Below, in pieces: positions 38,301 through 47,098 of a stretch of 64,000 nt of DNA. The stretch's first letter is position 1, and every line of letters starts with the position of its first letter. A model generated the notes under the pieces. That model had not been told where the DNA came from, did no database searches, and worked only from the letters and a program-made list of their open reading frames with translations. Position numbers and translations under genes: made by a program. Source of the DNA: Variovorax soli NBRC 106424 (GTDB lineage: Bacteria; Pseudomonadota; Gammaproteobacteria; Burkholderiales; Burkholderiaceae_C); contig NZ_BCUU01000014.1 of NCBI RefSeq assembly GCF_001591385.1, forward strand, positions 1 to 64,000, read 5' to 3'.

Positions 38301-39927
38301 ATTCATGAATGCCGAGCTTCGCGAGGAACTGCCCGACGGATTGCTGCCGACTGCGGGCCGTGCACAACTCTTCCGCTGGTTCATGCGCACCGGGCGCACG
38401 GATGTCGGATTGCGACTGGAGGAAGTGTGGTGGCTGCTGTGGCAGGCATCGGAGCAGCCCGCGCTCGAGTTGATGAATGCCTGGCACTTCACGCCGGCCT
38501 GGCAGCGCCTCTATCCGGATGCGCCAACCGTCTTCGGCGCCCCCGCCTTCGCCGCGTGGTTCAAGGCCGCGTATCGGTGCAGCGATCCATGGACGGACTG
38601 GACGCAGTGGTCACTGCAAGCGCCTGCGTCTATCCAGATCCGGCAGGCATACAACGCCCGCCAGCATTGGCGCGAACGCTTCCCGAGGGCGCTGCAGGAT
38701 ACCCAGCAGGCAGCCAACCTGATCCATTGGCTCCGCAGCGAGGATGCCGGCTTGCCGGCTGCCGCGCGCCGCTGGTGCGAAGGGCTCGAGGTGCAATCCG
38801 TTTCCCACGAACTGGCGGGCGTGGGCATCAATGTGCTGGGCCATTTCTGTTATCCCTCCGGCTTGCGCGTGTCGGTGGAGGCACTGGTCGGCGGGATGCA
38901 GCTCGCAGGCATTCAGATGTCCCTGAGGGACATCCGGACCGACCCGATGGACGAGCCGCTGCACGCCGCTTTCGACGGCTCGGAAGTGTTCGATGTGTCG
39001 CTGATCCATTCCCAGCCCGAACCGTTCTTCGACATCGTGTACGACCGGGCGGACCTGGCGGAGCGCCGGCCTGCGACCTACAAGATCGCCTACTGGTATT
39101 GGGAGTTCGATTCGATCCCGAATTCGTGGGTCCGGCTGGCCGACGAGGTCGATGAGGTGTGGACAGCGACGGAGTTCGTTGCAAAGGGCCTGCGAGAGCG
39201 CCTGTCGGTGCCGGTGCGCACGCTCTTTCCAGGCGTGCGCCTGAACGGCTACACCCGGCGCTCACGCGAGCACTTCGGGTTGAAGCCTGAGCGTTTCACT
39301 TTTCTCTTCACCTTCCACATGATGAGCATCATGGAGCGCAAGAATCCGCTCGCACTGATCCGCGCCTTCGAGGCCGCATTCCGTCCCGAGGAACCGGTCA
39401 GTCTCGTGCTCAAGACTTCGTTCGGCGCCCGGCATCCGGCGCAACTGGAAGAACTTCGCAGCGCGGCCGAGGGCCACAACATCGAGATCATCGATGCGAT
39501 CTACAGCCCGGACGAGGTCCTCTCGCTCATGGATTCGTGCGACGCCTACGTGTCGCTGCATCGCAGCGAGGGCCTGGGCCTGACCCTTGCCGAGGCCATG
39601 CTGATGGGCAAACCCGTCATTGCGACGGGCTACTCCGGCAACGTCGACTTCATGGACGAGAGCAACAGCCTGCTGGTGCCCTACACCCTCAAGAAGCTGG
39701 GCCGGCCGATCCCGCCCTACGATGCGGACTCGGAATGGGCCGAACCGTCAATCGAGGAAGCGGCCAAGGCCATGCGGCGTGTCTTCGACGACCAGGCCTG
39801 GGCGAGCGAGCTCGGCCGCCGCGCGCAAGCCAGTGCCCTGGAGCGCCTGTCGCTTGAAACGGCGGGGCGCAAGGTTGCCCGCCGCCTAGAGGAAATCCGC
39901 AGCGAGCTCGCTGCGCCCAAGGGCTGA
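35392..39927 (+). CDS. Giant three-module glycosyltransferase (GT2-GT2-GT4)
   Basis: 1511 residues. Order: an N-terminal region of uncertain fold (about 1-180); a short coiled coil (about 185-215) with a following SLAWRVALGLQSAG segment; a first GT2 module (about 326-525, SDEDALEV as metal motif); a second GT2 (about 574-810, VSVVIPTKDKVHLLRTTVQG, FLNNDIEVV, AMSDVALCLQIW); a Trp-rich helical region (about 915-1135); and a C-terminal GT4 (about 1140-1505, FTFHMMSIMERKNPLALIRA, E-x7-E in SEGLGLTLAEAMLMGKPVI). All three catalytic sites look intact. GAGGGGG precedes the ATG. The last 590 residues are closely related to the gene at 47099. Probably assembles several linkages of the polysaccharide. 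Confidence 0.9.
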   Translation: MPVEYIEELALEIIHGGDPLVRLVVSNHRATGVAAGAAQQVWSGRNDAFWVRTDAVSRAAALPPAQDETAAQAEALKQKSLADAWASLVRDGQTVHLLRVCRGRFDDVLSGIDWRTRRPWIVSLAGGSLSSHEAMRDAGYGFAGAWGAEWIYVGLEHPALAAQLAEIISSRRSAGQDDREVLRAQLSQARRDESDTRRHANARIRELQAQLGPVAAAPAPVVDGPIPAGSLAWRVALGLQSAGSRVPLPARRLATRALRAAWWIVTPHRYAERLRYLRARGERPAPVLPAPVVQDEPVETSPTPYATWIAQVEARSREVWNVPGSAPWVTFLLRAGGANLDALGRTTESVRAQSQKHWELIVCDAEVGIRHADQELRRLVQSDSRIRIEEAGPAALQRAALGARGAFLAILDAGDVVAPHAVNELACVLARHPGTQVAYSDEDALEVDGSRTEPMFKPGWSPDLLYAFNYFGRLSFLRRELVEQAGGIQPEAGAALEWDLNLRCSDLTQEIVRIPKVLCHRPRGVASERPAADSSEAADHRSALQRHWRRHGFDATVSTRPDGTQQAVWASATQPLVSVVIPTKDKVHLLRTTVQGLLQGTDYANLEVVVVDTGSTEAATLAYYEELAPRPEVRIVHFEKRFNYSAACNYGASCARGDLLLFLNNDIEVVDRGWLAEMVRYAQRPGVGVVGTRLDYPTGELQHGGVGVGPHLCALMYRNAEPGEWGILGSADHPRNWLAIMGACQLVRRDLFERVNGFDESYLVAMSDVALCLQIWKLGHRTAYAPQARLIHHEGATRGKSNPGDDIRRIADDIRLLGIDEDPYLHPEIDGHEAIPALRGIGRANPRETLAWNVETFGSLEAPVLHLDLRSDHECLVVAGRPREEVLWLPQEARLVLDKWSATRWCLDLLRRRTDVRAAHPAALTKDGQAGFIHWLRESGASEEGLPPAGLAAVEALLAGEDLAVRARQAFMNAELREELPDGLLPTAGRAQLFRWFMRTGRTDVGLRLEEVWWLLWQASEQPALELMNAWHFTPAWQRLYPDAPTVFGAPAFAAWFKAAYRCSDPWTDWTQWSLQAPASIQIRQAYNARQHWRERFPRALQDTQQAANLIHWLRSEDAGLPAAARRWCEGLEVQSVSHELAGVGINVLGHFCYPSGLRVSVEALVGGMQLAGIQMSLRDIRTDPMDEPLHAAFDGSEVFDVSLIHSQPEPFFDIVYDRADLAERRPATYKIAYWYWEFDSIPNSWVRLADEVDEVWTATEFVAKGLRERLSVPVRTLFPGVRLNGYTRRSREHFGLKPERFTFLFTFHMMSIMERKNPLALIRAFEAAFRPEEPVSLVLKTSFGARHPAQLEELRSAAEGHNIEIIDAIYSPDEVLSLMDSCDAYVSLHRSEGLGLTLAEAMLMGKPVIATGYSGNVDFMDESNSLLVPYTLKKLGRPIPPYDADSEWAEPSIEEAAKAMRRVFDDQAWASELGRRAQASALERLSLETAGRKVARRLEEIRSELAAPKG
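39637..39674 (+). repeat. 38-bp exact direct repeat, copy 1 (in giant GT gene)
   Basis: This 38-base stretch (begins ggcaacgtcgacttcatg) is identical to 48944-48981 in the paralogous GT4 gene, in the same orientation 9.3 kb away. Both code for GNVDFMDESNSLL. Confidence 0.9.
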
Positions 39928-39949
39928 AAGCCGGCCGAGCGGCCGGCTT
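39928..39949. terminator. Hairpin between the giant GT gene and convergent wzt
   Basis: Perfect inverted repeat aagccggcc-gagc-ggccggctt directly after the stop codon at 39927, with its last base inside the stop codon of the convergent wzt gene. A 9-bp stem with 4-nt loop and no T-run; a likely terminator for both directions. Confidence 0.65.
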
Positions 39950-40653
39950 CAGGAGGTGCTGACGATCCGGCCGTGTTCGAGATGGATCACGCGATTGCAT
40001 TCCTTCGCGATAAGCTCGGGAGAGTGCGATGCCAGCACCAGGATGCCCGCGCCGGACACCACGTCCTTCATGCGCTGCTCGGCCTTTTCGGTGAACTCCG
40101 CATCGCCCACCGACAGCCATTCGTCCATCAGCAGGATGTCGGCCTTCACGCTGGTGGAGATCGAGAAGGCCAGGCGCATCATCATGCCGGTGGAGTAGGT
40201 GCGCACCGGCATGTTGATGTAGTCGCCCAGGCCGCTGAACTCGATGATGTCCGGCGTGAGATCGTCGATCTGCTTCTTGCTCAGGCCCATCACCAGGCCG
40301 CGCAGCATGATGTTCTCCACACCATTGGCATCGCCTTCGATGCCCAGCGACGGATCGATCAGGCTGGACACCGAGCCGCTGCGAGTGAAGTCGCCCACCG
40401 ACGGTTCGTACACGCCCGCGAGCGTGCGCAGCAGAGTGGACTTGCCGGCGCCGTTGTGCCCGGTCAGGCCAAGGCGGTCGCCTGCCTTGAGCTCCAGGTT
40501 GATGTCGGAAAGCGCCTGCACGACGTTGACGCCGACTTCCTTTCCGAAGCGGCCGCCGGTCACCGATGCTGCGAGTGTCTTCTTGAGGGAGTTGGCGCCG
40601 GCGCCGTAGATCGGGAAATTGACCCCGACGTTCTTCAGGGAGATATAGGCCAT
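39949..40653 (-). CDS. wzt: Polysaccharide ABC exporter, ATP-binding subunit
   Basis: Cytoplasmic ATPase that powers export of undecaprenyl-linked polysaccharide. 234 residues: Walker A GHNGAGKST, the family-typical RGLVMGLSKKQI, signature YSTGMMMRLAFSIS, Walker B ADILLMDEWLSVGD and switch His in LASHSPEL. It ends after the nucleotide-binding domain and lacks the C-terminal carbohydrate-binding domain of Wzt proteins that recognise capped chains (E. coli O9a), resembling the short KpsT or Klebsiella O2a type. It starts 7 bases after wzm, with a weak ribosome site. Confidence 0.93.
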   Translation of the reverse strand: MAYISLKNVGVNFPIYGAGANSLKKTLAASVTGGRFGKEVGVNVVQALSDINLELKAGDRLGLTGHNGAGKSTLLRTLAGVYEPSVGDFTRSGSVSSLIDPSLGIEGDANGVENIMLRGLVMGLSKKQIDDLTPDIIEFSGLGDYINMPVRTYSTGMMMRLAFSISTSVKADILLMDEWLSVGDAEFTEKAEQRMKDVVSGAGILVLASHSPELIAKECNRVIHLEHGRIVSTS

Positions 40654-40660
40654 GGTCGCG

Positions 40661-41467
40661 TCAGAGCCAGTAGACCACCCGGCGGCGGTACTTCGAGAAG
40701 AGCCAGCTGGCGGCAGCCAGGTTGATGGCCGTCCAGATCAGGATGCCTATCCAGTTGTGAATGTCGGATACGTTGCCCATGAGCGGTGCACGCAGCAAGT
40801 CCAACATCTGAGCCAGCGGGTTCCAGAGGATGTACTTGCCACGGCCTGGAAGGCTTTCCGGCAGCCAGAAGACGGGCGTGAGGAACATCAGCATCTGCAT
40901 CACGCTGGTCACGATCTGGGCCACGTCGCGATAGCGCGTGCAGATCAGGCCCAGCACCAGACCCAGCATGTGAGCGTTGATGATGAACAGCAAGAATGCC
41001 GGGATGAACAGCAGCGCATGCATCTTCAGCGAGATGCCGGCCCAGATCGCCACCGGGATGTACAGCACGATGTGGTGCGCAAACTGGATCATGTTGCGCG
41101 CCATTGCGCGCCACACGAAAAGGCTGATCGGGAAATAGCCCTGCTTCAGGTAGTTGCCCGAGTTGATGAACGCGTTGCACGAGTCCATCACGATGCTGTT
41201 GAAGAAGGTCCAGAAGATGATGCCCAGCGCCAGGTGCGGGAAGAACTTGGACAGCTCGGTACCGAACAGAGCGCTGTACAACGGTCCCATGCCGCCGACC
41301 ATGGCGCCCATGCTCAGGGTCAGCCACAGCGGCCCTAGCATGGAGCGCCGGTAACGCAGGACGATGTCGAACCAGGCGAGAGTCCACCAGATGTCGGTGC
41401 GGCGAGTGCCTTCCCACCAGTCGCCCCACGCGCTGCGGTGAAGATTGGAATGGGCGATATCGGTCAT
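40661..41467 (-). CDS. wzm: Polysaccharide ABC exporter, permease subunit
   Basis: Inner-membrane channel of the exporter, 268 residues with about six membrane segments of the ABC-2 type. Hallmarks are RYRRSMLGPLWLTLSMGAMV near the N-terminus, an amphipathic N-terminal segment, YLKQGYFPISLFVWRAMARN and a late CTRYRDVAQIV coupling region. It overlaps the manC stop (ATGA, 41464-41467) and precedes wzt, so manC-wzm-wzt form a coupled operon. Confidence 0.94.
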   Translation of the reverse strand: MTDIAHSNLHRSAWGDWWEGTRRTDIWWTLAWFDIVLRYRRSMLGPLWLTLSMGAMVGGMGPLYSALFGTELSKFFPHLALGIIFWTFFNSIVMDSCNAFINSGNYLKQGYFPISLFVWRAMARNMIQFAHHIVLYIPVAIWAGISLKMHALLFIPAFLLFIINAHMLGLVLGLICTRYRDVAQIVTSVMQMLMFLTPVFWLPESLPGRGKYILWNPLAQMLDLLRAPLMGNVSDIHNWIGILIWTAINLAAASWLFSKYRRRVVYWL

Positions 41468-42882
41468 GCGCGGCCGTAGGTGTCCGCAAGGCGAACGATG
41501 TCGTCCTCACCCAGGTACTCGCCGCATTGGACCTCGATCAGCACGAGGGTTTCATCGCCGATGTTCGTCAGCCGGTGCTTTTCCTTGAGGGGGATGTAGC
41601 GGTACTGGCCCGGCAGGGTTTCATGCTCCTGCTCGCCGATTTGGACGAGCGCCTTGCCCTGCACCACTACCCAGTGTTCGGCGCGCTGGTGGTGGTACTG
41701 CAAGGAGAGCGACTGCCCCGGCTTGACCGTGATGCGCTTGACCTTGTAGCCGTCTTCCTCTTTGAGCGAGGCATAGGTTCCCCACGGGCGGTGCACGGTC
41801 GCCGGCAGCTCGGTGACCTCGGCGTGCCGCGACTTGAGGGCGCTGACCACCCGCTTGATGTCCTGGGAGGCTTCCTTGCTGCACACCAGCAGTGCGTCGG
41901 GCGTATCGACGATCACCAGGTCGCGCACGCCCACGGTGGCCACGGTCTTGGGTCCGTGGCTCTCGACCTGGACGTGCGTCCCGGTCGTATTGACGGCGAT
42001 CACGTCGCGGTCGAAGGTGTTGCCGCTCGAATCGGCCACCTGGGCATCGGCCACGGCGGGCCACGAGCCGACGTCGCTCCAGCCGAACTTGGCGGGAACC
42101 ACCAGGACATTGTCGGCGCGCTCCAGCACCGCATAGTCGATGCTAATGTCGGGCTGCAGGCCAAAGCTGTGGGCGTCGAAGTGGATGTTCTCGCCTTGCG
42201 TCTTGGCGCTATCCATGGCGTGGCGTGCGGCCTTGAGCACGTCGGGGGCAAAGCGCTCCAGCGCGGCAAGAATGGCCTTGGCCGTGAACGCGAACATCCC
42301 GCTGTTCCAGTAGTAGCGTCCCGTTGCGAGGAAGGACTGAGCCGTGCGCAGGTCGGGCTTCTCGACGAAGCGCTTCACCGGGTGGCTTTCGCGCGACACC
42401 TGATCGACCTCGACATAGCCGAAGCCGGTTTCAGGCCCGGTGGGGCTGATGCCGAAAAGCACCAGCGAACCCTTCTCGGCGAGCCGGAACGCCTCGCTGG
42501 CGCTGGCCACGAAGGATTCGACATCCGGGATGAGCTGGTCGGCAGGCAGCACCAGCATCACGGTGTCCTCGCCGAAGCGCCCGGCACACTCCAGTGCAGC
42601 CAGGGCGATGGCCGGCGCCGTGTTGCGGCCTTTGGGTTCGAGCAGGAAGGTGGCGGTGGGCGCGTCGGACATTTGTTCCAGCACGTCGCGGGTGAGGAAC
42701 ATGTGGTCCTTGTTGGTGACCACCATCAGGTCGCCGCTGCCGCAGGCCTGTCCGCGTTCGATGGCCTGCTGCAGCAGGGTGGAGTCGCCGATCTTCATGA
42801 ACGGCTTGGGGAAGGTCTGGCGCGATGCAGGCCACAGCCGGGTTCCAGAACCGCCCGAAAGCACCACCGAAAGCAAACGCAT
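41464..42882 (-). CDS. manC: Mannose-1-phosphate guanylyltransferase / mannose-6-phosphate isomerase
   Basis: Bifunctional enzyme supplying GDP-mannose. 472 residues: N-terminal nucleotidyltransferase (VVLSGGSGTRLWPASRQTFP; LVLPADQLIPD; FVEKPDLRTAQ) and a C-terminal type II isomerase cupin (about 355-465; GQSLSLQYHHQRAEHWVVVQ; TNIGDETLVLIEVQ). Both sites appear complete. AGAGGA lies just before the ATG. GDP-mannose feeds gmd-rmd and perhaps mannosyltransferases. TAAAAT at 42919-42914 (minus strand) could be a -10 box, but no good -35 is visible. Confidence 0.95.
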   Translation of the reverse strand: MRLLSVVLSGGSGTRLWPASRQTFPKPFMKIGDSTLLQQAIERGQACGSGDLMVVTNKDHMFLTRDVLEQMSDAPTATFLLEPKGRNTAPAIALAALECAGRFGEDTVMLVLPADQLIPDVESFVASASEAFRLAEKGSLVLFGISPTGPETGFGYVEVDQVSRESHPVKRFVEKPDLRTAQSFLATGRYYWNSGMFAFTAKAILAALERFAPDVLKAARHAMDSAKTQGENIHFDAHSFGLQPDISIDYAVLERADNVLVVPAKFGWSDVGSWPAVADAQVADSSGNTFDRDVIAVNTTGTHVQVESHGPKTVATVGVRDLVIVDTPDALLVCSKEASQDIKRVVSALKSRHAEVTELPATVHRPWGTYASLKEEDGYKVKRITVKPGQSLSLQYHHQRAEHWVVVQGKALVQIGEQEHETLPGQYRYIPLKEKHRLTNIGDETLVLIEVQCGEYLGEDDIVRLADTYGRA

Positions 42883-42976
42883 GAGAATCCTCTTTTTCTG
42901 AATACTGCGCGGGATTTTACGAGGGCGCGTTCGTAACGAGATGTCCGCCGGGTGCGCCCTGCGCGTGTGGCTCGCC

Positions 42977-45900
42977 CTATCGTCCCGCGATCAGGGCGTG
43001 CATGAACTCTTGTGCGCTCTCGCGCCAGGACTGGAAGCAGATTGTCTTGGCCTGGCGGTTCTGCTGCCATGTCGCGACGGCCGTCGCCAGGGCCTGCGGG
43101 TTGCCGGCAAAGTACTGCGCACCTTCGCCGCCCACTTCGCGGAACACCGGGATGTCGCGGGCCAGGACGGGCAGCCCGCGCTGCGCCGCCTCGATGAGGG
43201 GCAGCCCGAAGCCTTCGCCCTCGGAGGCAGCAATCAAGCAGGACGACGCCTCGTACAACTGATCTAGCCGCTGATCGTCCGCACGCTCGATCCAGAACAG
43301 CTGCTTTCCAAGTCTCGGATGCTGCTTCAATGTTCTGATCAGCCCGTCCATCATCCAGCCCTCCCGTCCGACCAGCACGAGGTTCACGTCCTGCCCGTCG
43401 GCCCAAAGGCGGTCGAAAGCCTCGAGCACCAAGGCATGGCCCTTGCGCGGCTCGATGGTGCCCACCATCAGGAAGGTCGGCCGGCCGGCCATGGCTGCCT
43501 GCAACTTCGGATCCGGCTTCTGGTGTTCCGCCGAAGATGCGGGCAGCGGGTCGACGCCCAGGTGGAATGAGCGGATGGAGAAGGCCGGTCGGATCTGGCC
43601 GGCACGAGGGTCCGAATCGATCCAGGTGCGCAATTCATCGGCCACCGCGCGGGAGATGCACAGAGCGCCGTCGCTCTCGGCGACCACGCCCAGCCATTTC
43701 GCGTGCAGCTCTTCCGCCCCTTGCATGAAGCGGTCCGGCATGAGCACCGGCAAAAGGTCGTACACGACGAACTCAACCCGTATACCACGTTGGCGAAGCT
43801 GCCGATAGAAGGCGCGCTGGGCCAGGACCACCCGCGGCTCCAGGTCCAGGCCGATGAACAGATCGCCGGCGCGTGCATCGATCGGAAGGTCGATGAGCAG
43901 CGAGCGGGGACAACCGAGGAACTGGAGCGTGAACTGCCTCGCATAGCGATAGCCCAGCTCTCCATGGGTCGCGTAGACCGGTTCGATGCGAAAACCCGGT
44001 GGCGCGGATGCCAGGAGCTCGCACAGCAGTCCCTTGACCACGCGCTGGATGCCGGTGGAGGCGTCGCGGTGCACGAGTTCCGAGATGTCGACGAAGAGTT
44101 GGCGCGCTGGTGCCAGGGGCGGCAGGCTGTCGGCAATGGCCTGTGCGACGGGCGGTGCGTCGCCCGCCGAGCTCGCTTCGGCTGTCGCGCTCCAGTCGGC
44201 GCGTATGGCCGCAGTCAGGCCATCGCGTCCGCTCACGGCGCCTGCCGCGTAGGCTTCGATGGCTTCGAAGTACCGGCGGGCGCAGGCCGCGGGAGCGTGG
44301 TTGGTCCCGATTAGATGACGCGCCTGCCTGGTTCGTTCGCTGCGTGCTTGAGGGTTGGTCCACAAGGTGACCAGCGCCTCCATTAGCTGCGCGTCGGAAA
44401 ACTCCTCGGGCAGCTTCCACACCGCCTGCTTCGGCAGGTCGGCCATGGACCCGCTCGCATTGACGATGGTCGGCAGGCCATGGCTCATGGCGTCGAGCAC
44501 GGTTCCCGAGGTCTCCCCGCGCGACTGGGTTCGCAGTTGCACCGCCACGTCCGCAGCGGCGAGATACTGGTCGAACATCTGCGTGCTGGCCCAGCCGGTG
44601 ATGCGGATGTTCGTGGCCGCGGCCAGGGCTTTCGTCACCTGCTCGCCGTAGGGGCCCGAATCGTTCTGCCCGACGAAGACCAGATGGCATTTCGGCGACC
44701 TGGACAAGGGGGACGCCAGCCAGGTCTCGATCAGTCGCAGGCTCAGCTTGGTGGATCCGACGATGCCGAAGGAACAGACGATGAAGTCGTCCGCAGCCAG
44801 GCCCAGCTCTTCGCGGATGCGAAGACGCGCATGCGCGTCTTCGTGCTTGAGGGCGCGCAGATGCGGGATCAGGGTCCAGTCTGCAGACACCGGTTCGACA
44901 AACCAGCGTCGCGCCAGGTCGATCGAATGCTGCGAATGGACGATCACGCCCTGGGCCTGCGCCAACACGTCGAAATTGGCGGGGTAGGCGAACAGGACTT
45001 TCGCCGTGTCTTTGGCCACGAAACGTTCGGCCAGGGGCGGATAGCCGTGCGAGCCATAGAGCGCCTGCACCCAGGCGAGACGATCCTTGCCGGTTTCCTC
45101 CATGTAGGAGCGCAGGCCGCTGAGATAGAAGTCGTGCAGCACGACCACGCCTGGAATCTCGCCCAGCAACTCGAACATGTGCTGGTGGAACTCGGAGTTG
45201 CCGAAGTGGTAGAGCACGCGATCGAAGGACTGCGCGTGCTCGCGGAACCACGTCGTGGAGCGAAGCGGGAAGTTCGCCGCGAGCATGGGATCCTCGAGCG
45301 CCTCCAGGTCGTTGATGAGCTCGATGTCGTAGTGCTGCGCAAGGTAGGGAATCAGCTCCGCGCTGTAGCTGGCGATTCCACTGCGCTCGGGTGCGAAGGG
45401 CGACACGTAAGCCAGGCGCGGACGTACGCCTCGGCGGCTCGCCACGGGTGCCTCGATGCGCACGTCGATCAGGCGCTCCAGGCCAGCCAGTGCCCGCTGC
45501 GCCGACTTGCTCCAGTCGAAGAGCTTCGCCTGCGAGGCGGCATGCTCGCGCAGTGTGGCCCTGAAAGCTTCGTCGGTCAGGCCTTGCTCCATCTTGGTCG
45601 CCATGGCCTGGGGATCGTGCGGGTCGAAGAGCGCATCGCTTCTGCCGATGACTTCCGGCACGCTGGAGGTATTGGCCCCGAGGACGACTGCGCCGCAGTT
45701 CATGGCCTCGAGCGCCGGCAGGCCGAAGCCCTCATGCCACGAAGGGAACACGAAGAGGTGGCAGAGGTTGTACAGCGTCACCAGCTCGTCATCCGGCACG
45801 AAGCCGGTTACCACCACATCGCCTTCGTCCAGCCCCACGTTGCGCGCCAGGTCCAGCAGGGCCTGCTTGTCCTGGCTGCGTGCCGAGCAGACGATGGCGA

Positions 45901-46672
45901 GCTGGAACTCGCTGCGCAGCTTCGCGGGAAGCAGAGCAAATGCGCGGATCAGCCCTTCGATGTTCTTTCGCAGGTCGATGCCGCCCGTGTACATCACGAA
46001 GGGCCGCCGCAGGCCATGGCGATTCCGAAGCTCCTGCTCCCTCTCGGTCGAGACGGCCTCCACCCGGAACTGGGGATCCGCCGCGGTGGACACGTTGATG
46101 CAGCGTTCCGGATCCAGGCCCAGGTAGCGGATTCCTTCCTGCCTCGAAGACTCCGAGATGGCAAACCACATGTCCGCGCGCCGCAGTGCCGCGATCTTGC
46201 GCAGGTACCACTCACGCACCGTCTCGTTGTCGAGGTAAGGCTTCGCGTTGATGAGCGGGATCAGGTCGTACAGGACCGTCGCAGTGCGCATCCGGGCGAA
46301 GGTGCCGACGCTCGTCACGGCGGCGTCGCTGAGCCCCTCGAACAGGCTGGCGATGAGCACCACGTCCGGCTGCAGGCTGGCCAGGAAGGCCTCGTAGAGC
46401 TTGCCGGTCGCACGCCTGCCGGCCGCAGTCGAGATCTGGCCATGCGCCGGCGGCTGCCACACACGAAAGTTGCCGGGCTCAATCAGGCCGGCAAGACGCT
46501 TCTTGACCTCATCGATGGCCTCGTCGAACTGCCCGTTGAGGGCGATGATGAGCTCATGTTTCTGGCGCGCGAGCTGCACGATGCCCAGGGTCAAGGCGTT
46601 GGTGTATCGCCCGATGCCCCGGTTGCGGCTGCTGCTGGACTGTGCGCCTTGCAAGTCGATGACGATGCGCAT
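42977..46672 (-). CDS. Giant triple-GT4 glycosyltransferase (WbdA-like)
   Basis: 1231 residues with three GT-B modules in tandem. Module 1, about 1-405: IVIDLQGAQSSSSRNRGIGR, YTGGIDLRKNIEGLIRAF, E-x7-E in EGFGLPALEAMNCGA. Module 2, about 418-815: LAYVSPFAPERSGIASYSAE, a site reading RGETSGTVLDAMSHG with Asp for the second Glu. Module 3, about 855-1231: LFVDISELVHRDASTGIQRV, VGTIEPRKGHALVLEAFDRL, EGEGFGLPLIEAAQRG. The tandem layout recalls WbdA, the multi-domain mannosyltransferase of E. coli O9a. Next to wzm/wzt, manC and gmd/rmd it probably polymerises the mannose/D-rhamnose backbone. AAAGAGCTGAGAG precedes the ATG, 3 bases after the small upstream gene. Confidence 0.93.
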   Translation of the reverse strand: MRIVIDLQGAQSSSSRNRGIGRYTNALTLGIVQLARQKHELIIALNGQFDEAIDEVKKRLAGLIEPGNFRVWQPPAHGQISTAAGRRATGKLYEAFLASLQPDVVLIASLFEGLSDAAVTSVGTFARMRTATVLYDLIPLINAKPYLDNETVREWYLRKIAALRRADMWFAISESSRQEGIRYLGLDPERCINVSTAADPQFRVEAVSTEREQELRNRHGLRRPFVMYTGGIDLRKNIEGLIRAFALLPAKLRSEFQLAIVCSARSQDKQALLDLARNVGLDEGDVVVTGFVPDDELVTLYNLCHLFVFPSWHEGFGLPALEAMNCGAVVLGANTSSVPEVIGRSDALFDPHDPQAMATKMEQGLTDEAFRATLREHAASQAKLFDWSKSAQRALAGLERLIDVRIEAPVASRRGVRPRLAYVSPFAPERSGIASYSAELIPYLAQHYDIELINDLEALEDPMLAANFPLRSTTWFREHAQSFDRVLYHFGNSEFHQHMFELLGEIPGVVVLHDFYLSGLRSYMEETGKDRLAWVQALYGSHGYPPLAERFVAKDTAKVLFAYPANFDVLAQAQGVIVHSQHSIDLARRWFVEPVSADWTLIPHLRALKHEDAHARLRIREELGLAADDFIVCSFGIVGSTKLSLRLIETWLASPLSRSPKCHLVFVGQNDSGPYGEQVTKALAAATNIRITGWASTQMFDQYLAAADVAVQLRTQSRGETSGTVLDAMSHGLPTIVNASGSMADLPKQAVWKLPEEFSDAQLMEALVTLWTNPQARSERTRQARHLIGTNHAPAACARRYFEAIEAYAAGAVSGRDGLTAAIRADWSATAEASSAGDAPPVAQAIADSLPPLAPARQLFVDISELVHRDASTGIQRVVKGLLCELLASAPPGFRIEPVYATHGELGYRYARQFTLQFLGCPRSLLIDLPIDARAGDLFIGLDLEPRVVLAQRAFYRQLRQRGIRVEFVVYDLLPVLMPDRFMQGAEELHAKWLGVVAESDGALCISRAVADELRTWIDSDPRAGQIRPAFSIRSFHLGVDPLPASSAEHQKPDPKLQAAMAGRPTFLMVGTIEPRKGHALVLEAFDRLWADGQDVNLVLVGREGWMMDGLIRTLKQHPRLGKQLFWIERADDQRLDQLYEASSCLIAASEGEGFGLPLIEAAQRGLPVLARDIPVFREVGGEGAQYFAGNPQALATAVATWQQNRQAKTICFQSWRESAQEFMHALIAGR

Positions 46673-46675
46673 CTC

Positions 46676-46969
46676 TCAGCTCTTTCGATGCGCATCGGAG
46701 TAGAGCCGGCGCAGTACCGCCTGCCCCGCCGGGGAGAGGTCGCCGGGCTCGGTGGCACGCCGGGCACCGAGCGCATCGAAGGGATTCACCGTGGCCCGCA
46801 TGCGGCGGTCGAGCGCCGGAAACTGCTTGATGGCCCGGATGAGAAACTTCTTCAGTGCCGGGAACCTGACAACGAGCCGTGCGGCGAGGCGGATGCCTGC
46901 CTTCGCGTTGTTCTTTGCCGCTGTCTTCAGGCCGGCGAGCGCGCCTCGTGGGGTAGGGGTCTGTATCAT
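46676..46969 (-). CDS. Small basic protein upstream of the triple GT4 gene
   Basis: 97 residues, function unknown. The first 60 residues are strongly basic and amphipathic (KTAAKNNAKAGIRLAARLVV; FPALKKFLIRAIKQFPALDR). The C-terminus GDLSPAGQAVLRRLYSDAHR resembles the tail segments (LSPxAxxIYxxL) that often end glycosyltransferases and methyltransferases of O-antigen clusters. It is therefore either a stand-alone membrane adaptor or the surviving tail of a lost larger gene. It is tightly packed against the giant gene (3 bases). No clear ribosome site. Confidence 0.6.
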   Translation of the reverse strand: MIQTPTPRGALAGLKTAAKNNAKAGIRLAARLVVRFPALKKFLIRAIKQFPALDRRMRATVNPFDALGARRATEPGDLSPAGQAVLRRLYSDAHRKS

Positions 46970-47098
46970 TTTGTCGTCGTCGGCCCCGCGTCTTCCGCGG
47001 CGCCCGGGTCCTCGCCCGATTCTAGGGGGCGGCTATTTGGCGATGCTCGGCGGGTCGGCCTCGGGCAAGGCAAAGAAGAAATCAATGGTTCATATCAA

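Noticed and set aside
44480-47098. 873-codon upstream extension of the GT4 gene at 47099
   Set aside because: It runs antisense to the triple GT4 gene and has no family features. The conserved protein begins at the ATG at 47099.
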